Assembly (NCBI GenBank): GCA_965205955.1
Contig: OZ242192.1
Coordinates: forward strand, 1,240,001 to 1,304,000
Direction: 5' to 3'
Length of the DNA stretch: 64,000 nt
Source: G965202915 sp965205955
Lineage (GTDB): Bacteria; Pseudomonadota; Gammaproteobacteria; Eutrophobiales; Eutrophobiaceae
The notes beneath the pieces are model-generated. The model searched no databases, was not told where the DNA came from, and saw only the letters and a list, made by a program, of their open reading frames with translations. The position numbers and the translations under genes were made by a program. This document shows, in pieces, positions 16,723-25,815 of the stretch; positions within the stretch are counted from its first letter, which is position 1; each line of letters opens with the position of its first letter.

Positions 16723-19700
16723 CACTCACTCGCGCTTCTCTGGACAATCCCGTCGCCGTTCTGGTGGCAGTTTTGCTGCTGGTTATCTTTGGTTTTATCA
16801 GCCTGTCGCGCCTGCCTATACAACTGACCCCGGAAATAGAAGAGCCCGGGATTACTATCAGCACCAACTGGCGGGCGGCTTCACCCAACGAGGTCGAGGC
16901 GGAAATTATCGAACCGCAGGAAGATGTATTGCGCGGTTTGCCCGGTATGACGGAAATACGCTCGACGATACGCGAGGGCAGTGGGGAAATCAGTATCACA
17001 TTCGCCGTTGATGTGGACGTGCGCCGCGCCTTGCTGGAGGTAATCAACCGGCTCAACCAGGTGTCGGATTATCCGGATGATGCGGATGAACCCACGATAA
17101 GTTCCGTGGGAGCGGACGCCAGGGCAATCGCATGGTTCATCATTAAAGCCACCGAAGGCAATAACAGGGATATTAAAACCTATAAAGACCTTATAGAGGA
17201 AGTAGTGCAGTCGCGGTTTGAACGAGTGCCCGGGGTGGCGCGTTCCGAAGTCTATGGGGGAAGTGAGCGTGAAATTCGCATTACCTTTGACCCGTACAAG
17301 GTGGCGGCTCTTGGGTTGCAATTGCCCGTTGTTTCAAGATTGGCCGGCTCGGCCAAGGACGTGTCCGGCGGTTTTAAGGATATAGGCAAGCGTGAATTCA
17401 GCATACGGTTTGCCGGCCGCTATGACGTGCAGCAGTTGGGCGAAATGATCCTCGAATGGCGTGATGGATTTCCTATTTATCTGCGTGATGTCGCCACGAT
17501 TGAGAAACGCACCGCCGATGTCGATAGCTTTGTTATGACCAAGGGCTCTGCATCGATTGCCGTGAATGCCCAGCGGGAGACGGGCGTTAATGTTCTGCAG
17601 GTAATGGCCGGATTGCATAAGGCGCTGGAGGAATTGAATGACGGGCCTCTGGCGCGGGCCGGTCTCACCATGGAGCAGGTGTATGACGAAACAAATTATA
17701 TATATAACTCCATAGAGATGCTGCGCAACAATCTGAGCCTGGGTATTGCGCTGGCGGTGCTGGTACTGTTTTTGTTTCTGTTGAAGTTTCGCGCGACCCT
17801 GATGGTGGCGGTTTCCATTCCGATCTGCCTGCTTGTCAGTTTTTCGGTGATGGATATGACCGGAAGAACCTTGAATATCATTTCTCTGGCGGGGCTGGCG
17901 TTTGCGGTTGGAATGGTGCTCGATGCATCGATCGTGGTGCTGGAGAATATTGTTCGTTTGAGAGAGAATAATTATACGCCCGAGCAGGCATCCGAATCCG
18001 GCACGCGCCAGGTTTGGGGGGCGCTGCTGGCCTCAACGGCGACCACCATCGCGATTTTTTTGCCGGTGGTATTCCTGCGGGAAGAATCCGGGCAGTTATT
18101 TGCCGATCTTGCCATCACCATCACGGCTGCGATCAGTGTATCGCTGTTATGCGCAATCACCGTGGTCCCTGCCGCCGCCAAACTGTTTTTCGGAGACCGG
18201 AAAACATCCGATCCGTACAGCCGGATCTGGGACAGGCTGACGGCGTTCCTGATGTTGATTACCGACCGACCGGCAAGGCGCTTTTTGCTGATAGCGCTGC
18301 TTATCTCGGTGCCTCTGATCATAGGGTATCAATTAAAACCCAAGGCCGATTATCTGCCGGACGGCAATCGCAATCTGGTGTTTGCGTTTATCCTGCCGCC
18401 GCCGGGGGCCAATATCGAGCAGATTGAGAATGAAATGGGCAATCTGGTGGCCAAAAAAATGCAGCCTTATATCAACGGCGAACGGGAACCGGCGGTAAAA
18501 CATTATTTCTTTGTGGCCTTCTCTCGCGGGGTGTTCATGGGGGCGCGCGCCAAACGCGATCAGGATTCGGCTGCATTGGTGCCGTTGATAAATTCCGTCG
18601 TGCAGGGGATCCCGGATACCATCGCCTTCGCCCGCCAGGCTTCGCTGTTCCGGGGATTCGGCTCAGGCAGGACGATCGATATTAATATCCAGGGGCGCAA
18701 TATCGAGACGCTGCTGAAAGCGGCCTTCAACGCATTCATCCTCATCCCACAGAAACTGCCGGGCACGGATACACGTCCGCGTCCGGGGTTGGAATTGGCA
18801 CAGCCTGAGTTGCGTTTGCTGCCGAATGAGCGGCGCATTGCCGAGGCAGGCTGGCAGCGTTCGACGCTGGCACAGATAGCCCGTACCCTGGGCGACGGAT
18901 TGTTCGTCGGCGATTATTTTGACGGGGAGCAAACTTTCGATATTATCCTGCGCGCCGCCGATTGGAATACCGCCGAGGAGTTAAAGGCCCTGCCGTTGGC
19001 GACACCGAAAACCGGGGTGTTGCCTCTTGGAGAGTTTGTCGATATTGTGCGCACCGCAGGCCCGGAGGAGATCCGCAGAATAAACCGAAGAAGGACGGTA
19101 ACCCTGGAAGTAACTCCCCCGCCGGAGACCTCTCTGGAGGAGGCATTGCAGATAATTAAAACGGAAGTGGAACCGCAAATTATTGAAGATCTGCCTGAAG
19201 ATGGCGATATTCAATACGCCGGCACCGCAGATAAACTCAGTGTCGCATTGAAGAGCATGGCGGGCAGTTTTCTATTGGCGATCGTGATTTTGTATCTGTT
19301 GATGAGCGCATTATTCCGCTCATTTGTCGACAGTATCATGGTGATGCTGGCCATCCCCCTGGCGACCGTCGGCGGAGTGGCGGCGCTTAATTTGATCAAC
19401 CTGTTCACATTTCAGCCAATGGATCTGCTGACCATGATTGGTTTCATCATTTTGCTGGGGCTGGTGGTCAATAATGCCATATTGCTGGTGCATCAGGCGC
19501 GCACTGCCGAGCGGGAAGGCAAGCCGAGAAAGCAGGCGGTGCAAACGGCAATACGCTTGCGGCTGCGCCCCATCATGATGAGCACGTTGACGAGTATATT
19601 CGGCATGTTGCCGCTGCTGCTGGTACCGGGGGCCGGGACTGAGCTTTACCGGGGGCTGGCTGGTGTTATAGTAGGGGGTATGCTGGTGAGCGCTTTATTT

Positions 19701-19757
19701 ACACTCATCCTGCTGCCGAGTTTGCTGCGGATTGGAGAGAGACAGTTTGCACAGTAA
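16719..19757 (+). CDS. RND efflux pump inner-membrane subunit
   Basis: 1012 aa, GTG start. Twelve-TM RND layout: TM1 near residues 10-30, a large periplasmic loop, TM2-6 at ~340-480, a second loop, and TM7-12 at ~850-1000. Residues usually forming the proton relay differ from AcrB: the TM4 motif reads GMVLDASIVVLENI (one Asp followed by Ala, where AcrB has Asp-Asp), and the TM10 motif reads GLVVNNAILLVH (Asn at the AcrB Lys position). Substrate range cannot be predicted. It forms an operon with the adaptor; the L,D-transpeptidase starts 41 nt downstream in the same direction. Confidence 0.93.
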   Translation: MTLTRASLDNPVAVLVAVLLLVIFGFISLSRLPIQLTPEIEEPGITISTNWRAASPNEVEAEIIEPQEDVLRGLPGMTEIRSTIREGSGEISITFAVDVDVRRALLEVINRLNQVSDYPDDADEPTISSVGADARAIAWFIIKATEGNNRDIKTYKDLIEEVVQSRFERVPGVARSEVYGGSEREIRITFDPYKVAALGLQLPVVSRLAGSAKDVSGGFKDIGKREFSIRFAGRYDVQQLGEMILEWRDGFPIYLRDVATIEKRTADVDSFVMTKGSASIAVNAQRETGVNVLQVMAGLHKALEELNDGPLARAGLTMEQVYDETNYIYNSIEMLRNNLSLGIALAVLVLFLFLLKFRATLMVAVSIPICLLVSFSVMDMTGRTLNIISLAGLAFAVGMVLDASIVVLENIVRLRENNYTPEQASESGTRQVWGALLASTATTIAIFLPVVFLREESGQLFADLAITITAAISVSLLCAITVVPAAAKLFFGDRKTSDPYSRIWDRLTAFLMLITDRPARRFLLIALLISVPLIIGYQLKPKADYLPDGNRNLVFAFILPPPGANIEQIENEMGNLVAKKMQPYINGEREPAVKHYFFVAFSRGVFMGARAKRDQDSAALVPLINSVVQGIPDTIAFARQASLFRGFGSGRTIDINIQGRNIETLLKAAFNAFILIPQKLPGTDTRPRPGLELAQPELRLLPNERRIAEAGWQRSTLAQIARTLGDGLFVGDYFDGEQTFDIILRAADWNTAEELKALPLATPKTGVLPLGEFVDIVRTAGPEEIRRINRRRTVTLEVTPPPETSLEEALQIIKTEVEPQIIEDLPEDGDIQYAGTADKLSVALKSMAGSFLLAIVILYLLMSALFRSFVDSIMVMLAIPLATVGGVAALNLINLFTFQPMDLLTMIGFIILLGLVVNNAILLVHQARTAEREGKPRKQAVQTAIRLRLRPIMMSTLTSIFGMLPLLLVPGAGTELYRGLAGVIVGGMLVSALFTLILLPSLLRIGERQFAQ

Positions 19758-19798
19758 CCGGAATGGGTTTATCGGATGTTGCTGAACAAGAGTACAAA

Positions 19799-20812
19799 AT
19801 GGTGGACAGAATAAAATTCATATATCTGCTGGTACCGCTGATCCTGATAGCAGGCGGGTATCCCGCCCATCTGTCGGCGAACAGCTATATGCTCGAAAAT
19901 CCCGATGATATGCTGATAGGCAGGCTGCGCTCCACCAGGGTAAAATCAAAAGAAGATCTGCTCGATATAGCCCGCCGCAACGGCTTCGGCTATCAGGAGA
20001 TCAAACTCGTTAATCCCTGGGTGGATGTCTGGCTGCCGGGGGAAGGGCAGGAAATACAATTGCCGTCACGCTTCATTTTGCCGGATGCCCCCCGGCGGGG
20101 GATCGTGCTGAATATTCCTGAGATGCGTTTGTATTATTATCCGCGAACGGGGAAAAACAAGGTGCAGGAAGTCATTACCCATCCCCTCGGCATAGGCCGG
20201 CAGGGGTGGTCCACGCCATATATCGATACCCATATTATCGAAAAGAAGATCAATCCGGCATGGTATCCGCCCGAATCGATCCGGCAGGAACATGAGGAAG
20301 CCGGCGATCCCCTGCCGAAAATCGTCAAGGCCGGGCCGGATAACCCGCTGGGGGCCTATGCGATGCGCTTAGGCCTGCCCCAATACCTGATCCACGGCAC
20401 GAACAACCCCTACGGCGTCGGGATGCGGGTCAGCCATGGCTGCATAAGGCTTTATCCTGAAGATATTGAATCGCTGTTCAATAAGGTGCCCCTGAAGACA
20501 TCGGTTACTATCATCAACCAGCCGTATAAAGTCGGCATTCACAATCAGGTCATTTATCTGGAGGCGCATCCGTTTCTGGATGAGGATGCCAACGGTGATG
20601 CAAACGATCTTGGTTTTGTGGCGGGAATGATCAAAAAAATAACGGGTGACAGACAATATGAGATTGACTGGCCTGTCGCCCGCCAGACGATTACCCGGCA
20701 GGCGGGCATACCCGTCCCCATAGGCATATTGATCCCGAATATAGCGCAGCTTTCCTCCGGGTCCGGCAAGGGCGGTCAACCGGATTTGCGGTTGGGGGGT
20801 AGAAAGGAATAG
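19799..20812 (+). CDS. L,D-transpeptidase (YkuD domain), periplasmic
   Basis: 337 aa from the ATG at 19799. I prefer this to the in-frame ATG at 19763 because a signal peptide (IKFIYLLVPLILIAGG) starts right after it. A LysM-like segment (residues ~45-95) is followed by the YkuD catalytic domain with His199 (LIHGTNNPYG) and the active-site motif SHGCIRLYPEDIE (His213, Cys215). It resembles the ErfK/YbiS/YnhG group, which cross-links peptidoglycan or anchors lipoprotein to it. The C-terminal ~75 residues beyond the domain are not recognised. Confidence 0.92.
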   Translation: MVDRIKFIYLLVPLILIAGGYPAHLSANSYMLENPDDMLIGRLRSTRVKSKEDLLDIARRNGFGYQEIKLVNPWVDVWLPGEGQEIQLPSRFILPDAPRRGIVLNIPEMRLYYYPRTGKNKVQEVITHPLGIGRQGWSTPYIDTHIIEKKINPAWYPPESIRQEHEEAGDPLPKIVKAGPDNPLGAYAMRLGLPQYLIHGTNNPYGVGMRVSHGCIRLYPEDIESLFNKVPLKTSVTIINQPYKVGIHNQVIYLEAHPFLDEDANGDANDLGFVAGMIKKITGDRQYEIDWPVARQTITRQAGIPVPIGILIPNIAQLSSGSGKGGQPDLRLGGRKE

Positions 20813-20821
20813 TTCGGAGAA

Positions 20822-21010
20822 ATGCAGGATTTTGGTCGAAAGGTCCTGGGACCTGCCCCCGCCATTCCTGCGAAAACAAGAATCCAGAAAGGGGAAATGG
20901 CGGTTCCCCCGGATACCTTGGATTCAATCAGCGCCTTGTATAAAGCCAGCCCCGATGAATTGCGCAGCTTACAGGAGCAACTTGGCATAGTGAAGCCTGA
21001 AAACACATGA
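20822..21010 (+). CDS. Possible small protein, 62 aa, unrecognised
   Basis: Starts 9 nt after the L,D-transpeptidase stop. The first ~25 codons cross a segment (attcctgcgaaaacaagaat, near 20863) that looks like a degenerate dispersed repeat, so only the C-terminal helix-like part (LYKASPDELRSLQEQLG) looks protein-like. No family is recognised and the initiation signal is poor. It may be chance. Confidence 0.25.
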   Translation: MQDFGRKVLGPAPAIPAKTRIQKGEMAVPPDTLDSISALYKASPDELRSLQEQLGIVKPENT

Positions 21011-21020
21011 TTACATTAAA

Positions 21021-21341
21021 TTATGCGCTGGTTTTCGCCAGGTTCCTTCTGCGTTTTTCAGAGCGAAAAACCCGGACATTATCCAGAATTTTTTCCTTCC
21101 GCCGCCTTGCGCGAGCCATGGAATAAGCGTTTTGAATGCGCATCATCAATTCCGCATTAGGTCCGAACGCCTTTTCAATTCGAAAAGCCATTTCGGCGGA
21201 TAAATCTGACCGACTGTTCACGAGGGCGGACAGTGCCTGACGGCTTACGCCAAGCACTGCCGCAGCTTCAGTGACGCTGACTTCCAATGGCTTGAGGACT
21301 TCCTCAAGGAAAATCTCCCCCGGATGCGCCGGGTTTGACAT
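21021..21341 (-). CDS. higA: HigA-type antitoxin (XRE helix-turn-helix)
   Basis: 106 aa from the ATG at 21341 (a TTG seven codons earlier is also possible). The N-terminal NPAHPGEIFLEEVL leader and HTH (VTEAAAVLGVSRQALSALVN, residues ~23-42) are typical of HigA/VapI antitoxins. It would bind the toxin and repress the pair's promoter. The toxin gene lies immediately upstream, so the order is toxin first, as usual for higBA. Confidence 0.9.
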   Translation of the reverse strand: MSNPAHPGEIFLEEVLKPLEVSVTEAAAVLGVSRQALSALVNSRSDLSAEMAFRIEKAFGPNAELMMRIQNAYSMARARRRKEKILDNVRVFRSEKRRRNLAKTSA

Positions 21342-21377
21342 GACTATTTCTTTTTTTCTCAAATTTTTACCTCATTC

Positions 21378-21662
21378 CTAATGGTAATCTTCCAAGTTAA
21401 CATCATAGACATCTTGTCCATCCATTCGAAAGATTACCCTAATGTTTTTTGAAATTTTTATACTAAAAAACCCTTTTTTATCCCCTTTCAGAGGATGGCA
21501 CCTCAATCCAGGAATACCACTTAAATCATGTGGGCTTTTTATCTCGTTCAACACTGACAAAATACGCTTTATCTTTCCAAGATATTCAGGGGGAAGCCCC
21601 CTTTCTTCATCTAAGTCGAATAACTTACGTAGATATTTATGCCTGATATACCTAACAGGCAT
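21378..21662 (-). CDS. higB: HigB-type toxin (RelE superfamily mRNA interferase)
   Basis: 94 aa, normal size for the family. Conserved HigB features are visible: KYLRKLFDLDEERGLP near residue 9, IKSPHDLSGIPGLRCHPLKG (near 42-61) and SIKISKNIRVIFRMDG. Such toxins cleave mRNA on the ribosome. It is the first gene of the pair. Local base composition is more A+T-rich than the flanks, in keeping with a mobile module. Confidence 0.9.
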   Translation of the reverse strand: MPVRYIRHKYLRKLFDLDEERGLPPEYLGKIKRILSVLNEIKSPHDLSGIPGLRCHPLKGDKKGFFSIKISKNIRVIFRMDGQDVYDVNLEDYH

Positions 21663-22049
21663 ATTATTCCTCCGTCTTTAGGGTAAATATTCGTAATATT
21701 TTCTCCTAATAATTTATTGAAAAAAGGTAATGCTACCGTAGCAATACCAACTTGATAACCTGTTTATAAGGCTATATTAAGGTAAGTGTAAACCGTAAAA
21801 TGACACTTGTCAGGTTTTTTATGTGGCCATAACATATGACACTGTGGGTGGTGGTTCAGGAGGTATTGAACCGGGGATTGCAGAGGGACAGGGAATGGCG
21901 GGGCCGTTCATAGTGCGCGTTCCTCTTCGGAGATTTCGGACCTCCAGTTCAGAGAAGTGCCATATGTTTCTGAGCCTATGCCCCCCCTTCGTGCAATATC
22001 CGGGCTAGCAGTCTGTCGGACTTACCAATCCATGGGGTATAATCTGACG
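21663..22049. other. Non-coding stretch upstream of higB and the IS1182 scrap
   Basis: About 390 bp with no convincing gene. The first ~120 bp are A+T-rich and should hold the higBA promoter. A 61-codon open frame at 21823-22008 has no recognisable protein features. Near 22010 the sequence cagtctgtcggactta begins, which I read as the terminal region of an IS1182-type element. Confidence 0.5.
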
Positions 22050-22146
22050 ATGAATAATTTTATCCCTGCTGACCGCAACCAGCGATACCTGTTGGCCCCC
22101 CGACCTGCGTGACTGGGTTCCGCAAGATGATTTGGTTCACTTTGTG
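22050..22146 (+). pseudogene. IS1182-family transposase, 5' remnant with frameshift
   Basis: Starts ATG-AAT-AAT and encodes NNFIPADRNQRYLL; the reading then continues one frame away as PDLRDWVPQDDLVHFV. Together these match the invariant N-terminus of IS1182-family transposases (F-P-x-R-x-Q-x-YLLPPDLR-W-P-DLxHFV). The frameshift lies in the C run near 22100-22107. After HFV the similarity stops, so only ~32 codons survive. 22147-22345 shows nothing further. Confidence 0.72.
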
Positions 22147-22345
22147 TATGTATCTGTATTCTCGCCAGAACAGACACCGGAGGGATTAACGCCTTTCGGG
22201 CGCAAATGGACAATATATACTCAAAAAACGGGTTGTCAACATGGCTGGTATTCCGGTTGGCAATTCTCCTCATTCCGGCGTATAACATCCTTTTAATTCG
22301 CAGCTTTTCAGTGCGGCTGCAAGGTAACCGGAGGAGCGTGTAGAG

Positions 22346-22687
22346 ATGGCTGATACTGTGTTTGGAAAAATTATAGCCGGAGAGATCCCCGCTGATGTCG
22401 TGTATGAGGATGATTTGTGTCTGGCTTTTCGGGATGTCAATCCCAAGGCGCCTACCCATATTTTGTTGGTCCCGAAGAAACCCTTAACCCAATTATCGGA
22501 GGCGGAGCAGGAAGATCAGTCCCTGCTCGGTCATCTTATGTTGACCGCCGGCAAGATCGCCGAAGATGAGGGCTTTGGCCATGCCTTCAGGCTGGTTGTC
22601 AATAATGGCGCGGATGCAGGGCAAACGGTGTTTCATCTGCATCTGCATATTATTGCCGGACGGCGATTGAGCTGGCCGCCCGGATAG
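22346..22687 (+). CDS. hinT: HIT-family nucleotide hydrolase (HinT type)
   Basis: 113 aa, full length. The histidine triad HLHLH is at residues 97-101 and the N-terminal FGKIIAGEIPADVVYED block is typical of HinT purine-nucleoside phosphoramidases. A ribosome binding site (cggaggagcg) is placed 11 nt upstream. It is convergent with znuB. Confidence 0.95.
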   Translation: MADTVFGKIIAGEIPADVVYEDDLCLAFRDVNPKAPTHILLVPKKPLTQLSEAEQEDQSLLGHLMLTAGKIAEDEGFGHAFRLVVNNGADAGQTVFHLHLHIIAGRRLSWPPG

Positions 22688-22699
22688 GCAGCCGCCGGA

Positions 22700-23515
22700 T
22701 CAGTATTTTTGTTGAACGTAGAACAGAGACAGGAAATAGGCGGCGCACGCGATCAGAATCATAACGGATGCGGACGGCAGATTGGGTTGGTATGAGATGG
22801 CCAGTCCGCTCCAGGTGACCGTCAATGCGATCAGGCAGGAAACCACCATCATTTTTTTCAGCGATTTGGTGAACAGCGATGCGGTTGCGGCGGGAACGCT
22901 CAGCAGGCATATCACCAGTATTAATCCGACCACCTGGATTAACAACACCACCGTTATCGCAATCAATATGAATAGCAGGTAATAGATTGCGTCGACGTTG
23001 ATGCCTCTGATGCGGGCAAATTCTTCATCGAAGACCGAGGAGAGTATTGGTTTGTAAAAAATTGATACTATGCCGATTATGAATATATCGAGAACGAACA
23101 TGACAATCAGGTTATGCTTGCTGATCAATAGGATGTTGCCGAACAGGAAACTGAATAGATCGGCATTGTATCCCGGTGTTTTTGACAGGAAGATGATGCC
23201 GATTGCCATTCCGGCCGACCATATTGCGGCGATCAGGATATCTTCCTGCTGCTTCCATTTCAGGTTGATCCAGCCGACGATCAGCGCAACGATAATTGCG
23301 GTAATGATTGCTCCAATCATCGGGGATTTGCCCAGGAAATAAGCGACGCCCATACCTCCCAGCACCGAGTGCGCGATCCCCGCGCTGATGATACTGATCT
23401 TCTTTACCACAACATAGCTGCCGATGATGCCGCAGCCGATACTGGCCAGCAGGCAGGCGATCACCGCGTACTGGATGAATTGATAATTGCTCAATAAATG
23501 GATGGCTTCATTCAT
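22700..23515 (-). CDS. znuB: Zinc ABC transporter permease ZnuB
   Basis: 271 aa with 7-8 hydrophobic segments and the ABC-3 family pattern (ALLASIGCGIIGSYVV, residues ~18-33; AGIAHSVLGGMGVAYFLG). It forms the membrane channel for zinc delivered by ZnuA. The start overlaps the znuC stop by 4 nt. It is last gene of zur-znuA-znuC-znuB and convergent with hinT. Confidence 0.95.
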   Translation of the reverse strand: MNEAIHLLSNYQFIQYAVIACLLASIGCGIIGSYVVVKKISIISAGIAHSVLGGMGVAYFLGKSPMIGAIITAIIVALIVGWINLKWKQQEDILIAAIWSAGMAIGIIFLSKTPGYNADLFSFLFGNILLISKHNLIVMFVLDIFIIGIVSIFYKPILSSVFDEEFARIRGINVDAIYYLLFILIAITVVLLIQVVGLILVICLLSVPAATASLFTKSLKKMMVVSCLIALTVTWSGLAISYQPNLPSASVMILIACAAYFLSLFYVQQKY

Positions 23516-24231
23516 ATGGCATGCTGATGATGAATGATATTGATATGCGCATCGTAGAGTTCTTCGATCATCTTGCCACTGATCGATTCAGTGTCGTGAC
23601 AGATCAGTGTTTTATTCAGGCAGGCCACTCTGCTGACGTAGGAAGAGATGAAGGCAACGTCGTGCGATACTACGATGATCGTCATAGATTCATTGTATTT
23701 TTTCAGAAAACTGAAGATATTTTCTTCCGCCTTTATATCGATATTCGCCGTCGGTTCGTCCAAAATCAGGATCTTTGGGCGGCAAGCCAGTGCGCGCGCT
23801 ACCAGTACGCGCTGTATTTGGCCGCCGGACAGGGCGCCTATATGTTTTGCGGAGATGTGGTCGATTCCCACCGCCTGCATGGTTTTCCTTAGCAATTCTC
23901 TATCCTCGGATTGGCTTTTTCCGGCGGTTCCCAGCATCACCACTTCTTCGACGGTAACGGGGAAGTCTCTGGAAAACATCGCATATTGGGGAACATAGCC
24001 TATGTTTTGCACCACTTCTTTGGGTGTCTTGCCGTAGATTGTGATCGTGCCGCTTTCCGGTTTCAGCAAGCCCAGCATCAGTTTCAGCAGTGTGGTTTTG
24101 CCGCCGGCATTCGGGCCGATGATGCCGATAAATTCATTTTGGTAAATGGACAGGTTGATGTCCTGTAATACCTGCGCCTCCGAGTAGGAAAAATTGAGCC
24201 CCCGGATCTGGATAATTGCATCTTCCCTCAT
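23512..24231 (-). CDS. znuC: Zinc ABC transporter ATP-binding protein ZnuC
   Basis: 239 aa. Walker A GPNAGGKTT (residues ~37-45, with Ala where Gly or Ser is more common), signature LSGGQIQRVLVARAL, Walker B ILILDEPTANID and the switch His in VSHDVAF. A C-terminal stretch with His (ending INIIHHQHAI) follows. Overlaps with its neighbours on both sides by 4 nt indicate coupled translation. Confidence 0.95.
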   Translation of the reverse strand: MREDAIIQIRGLNFSYSEAQVLQDINLSIYQNEFIGIIGPNAGGKTTLLKLMLGLLKPESGTITIYGKTPKEVVQNIGYVPQYAMFSRDFPVTVEEVVMLGTAGKSQSEDRELLRKTMQAVGIDHISAKHIGALSGGQIQRVLVARALACRPKILILDEPTANIDIKAEENIFSFLKKYNESMTIIVVSHDVAFISSYVSRVACLNKTLICHDTESISGKMIEELYDAHINIIHHQHAI

Positions 24232-25097
24232 TTCAATGAATTTGCAATCGCATCACTCATGTAATCGATATTGATGAGATAATCCCCGGCTAAGGGATCG
24301 AGGCTGATAATTTCTGCGTTGATTTCTTTGGCAAGAATTTTTGCGGCATTTTGATTGAACTGGGGCTGCACAAACAGGGTGTCTATCTTATTGGTTTTGG
24401 CAAACTCTATAATATCGACCAGCTTCTTTGCATTCACCTCACGCCCATATTCTTCCAGTGATATTTGCCTCAGCTTGTAATCATGCGCGAAATATCCCCA
24501 TGCAGGGTGAGAAACGATAAATGCCCGTTGTTTTTTGTTGCTCAATCTGGATTTGATCTTTTCATCCATCGAGGCAAGCGCATCGAGCAAATCTGCGTGG
24601 TTGCCGGCAAACTCATTTTTCAATGAGGGCTTCAATTTTGAAAGCTGCGCGTATATTTCATCCGCCAGAGTTGCGGCCCTTATTGGACTGGTCCATATAT
24701 GAGGATCGACATTGCCGCCGCCATTGTGACCGTGGCCATGGTGATCTTCGAGTTTGACATCGATATTGCAGCACCTGATCAGCCGCATTTGGGGGTAACG
24801 CTCGGCAAACACATCGGCCCAGACGGATTCGAAAGGAACGCCGATGAGGAAAAACAGTTCCGTCGAGGCCAATTTTGTCATTTGCTTTGGCGTGGGTTCA
24901 TAGGTGACCGGATTGTGCGTCGTCTTTACCATCACAGATACGTCCACATGATTCGCACCGATGCGCTTGACAAAATATTTCTGCGGCGGGACCGAGACGA
25001 ATACATTGATCCGGTCTTCCGCCAATAAAGAGGCGCTGTTTGACAACAGGAAAAATAAAACAAGGCCTCCGGCGAGGCTCGATTTACCCGGGCGCAT
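24228..25097 (-). CDS. znuA: Zinc-binding periplasmic protein ZnuA
   Basis: 289 aa from the ATG at 25097, chosen because a signal peptide (LAGGLVLFFLLSNSASLLA) follows directly and AGGGAAG-like bases precede it; an upstream in-frame ATG at 25127 lies deep in zur. The cluster A-I fold has metal ligands in THNPVTYEPT, DPHIWTSP and VSHPAWGYFA, and a short His-rich loop (DHHGHGHNGG) that is typical of zinc-specific members. It overlaps the 3' end of zur by 14 nt. Confidence 0.93.
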   Translation of the reverse strand: MRPGKSSLAGGLVLFFLLSNSASLLAEDRINVFVSVPPQKYFVKRIGANHVDVSVMVKTTHNPVTYEPTPKQMTKLASTELFFLIGVPFESVWADVFAERYPQMRLIRCCNIDVKLEDHHGHGHNGGGNVDPHIWTSPIRAATLADEIYAQLSKLKPSLKNEFAGNHADLLDALASMDEKIKSRLSNKKQRAFIVSHPAWGYFAHDYKLRQISLEEYGREVNAKKLVDIIEFAKTNKIDTLFVQPQFNQNAAKILAKEINAEIISLDPLAGDYLINIDYMSDAIANSLK

Positions 25098-25593
25098 GCG
25101 CTTCCCTGCAAAATTTGCAACAGCCAATCAACTCAATCTTTTCCTTTTCGACGGTAAACCCCATTTTTTCCGAGCCTGCCGCAATGACTTCGCTGATGTC
25201 CGGACTGGCCATTTCAGCAACTGAATAACAGTGACGGCAAATCATGAATTGCCCGACATGCTGGCTATCCGGTTTGCCGCAGCCAATATAGGCATTCAGG
25301 GTTTCGAGCTTATGGACGATCCCCTCGGCACGTAATAAATCCAGTGTCCGGTATATCGTGGGTGGCGCAATGCGCAAATATTCCTGTTTCAGCTGATCGA
25401 GCAGGTCATAGGCCTTGACCAGTTTATGGTTGGCCCATATCAGTTCGATTACCCTTTTTCGCAGCGGGGTCAAACGAATACCATGGGATTTGCAGTGCTG
25501 TTTTGCCAAATCCATTGCAGTCTGGACGCAGATCTTGTGCCGATGTCTGTTGGCTTTGAATGGGCTGATGATACTGTGTTCTTCCAATTGCAT
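25084..25593 (-). CDS. zur: Zinc uptake regulator Zur (Fur family)
   Basis: 169 aa from the ATG at 25593, close to E. coli Zur. A longer frame opens at 25659, but its first 22 codons lie across a Zur-box-like palindrome, so the shorter start is favoured. The winged helix region (LTPLRKRVIELIW) is followed by the Fur-type dimerisation domain with structural Cys pairs CRHC and CKFC. Zur represses zinc-uptake genes when zinc is replete; placing it first in the operon it controls gives autoregulation. Confidence 0.9.
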   Translation of the reverse strand: MQLEEHSIISPFKANRHRHKICVQTAMDLAKQHCKSHGIRLTPLRKRVIELIWANHKLVKAYDLLDQLKQEYLRIAPPTIYRTLDLLRAEGIVHKLETLNAYIGCGKPDSQHVGQFMICRHCYSVAEMASPDISEVIAAGSEKMGFTVEKEKIELIGCCKFCREAHAPG

Positions 25594-25612
25594 GAGTAAA
25601 TTGCCAAAAAAT

Positions 25613-25637
25613 GTAATGTTATAATGTTGCATTTTAC
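25613..25637. promoter_or_regulatory. Zur-box-like operator upstream of zur-znuACB
   Basis: A 25-bp A+T-rich imperfect palindrome with core atgttataatgttgcatt, similar to the gammaproteobacterial Zur site (E. coli znu operator core: atgttataatat). It begins 20 bp upstream of the preferred zur start, where it would overlap promoter elements of the minus-strand operon. The match is by eye only. Confidence 0.6.
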
Positions 25638-25815
25638 CGCCGGCTGACAGCAAATACAAGGGTTAAAGATCGGCAAGTCCCGGAGCCCGGCACATCTCTG
25701 TATGCAGATCGGGGGCTGATCATGGGCTGTATCATGATCAGGTTCTTGGGTGGACGGCGAATTTTTACTATACTGTTCCACAGACTGATAAACTTTATTA
25801 AGCGGATGAAATGCC

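Noticed and set aside
15643..16725. 360-codon minus-strand frame opposite the RND adaptor
   Set aside because: Shadow of a well-supported gene coupled to the pump; no family features.
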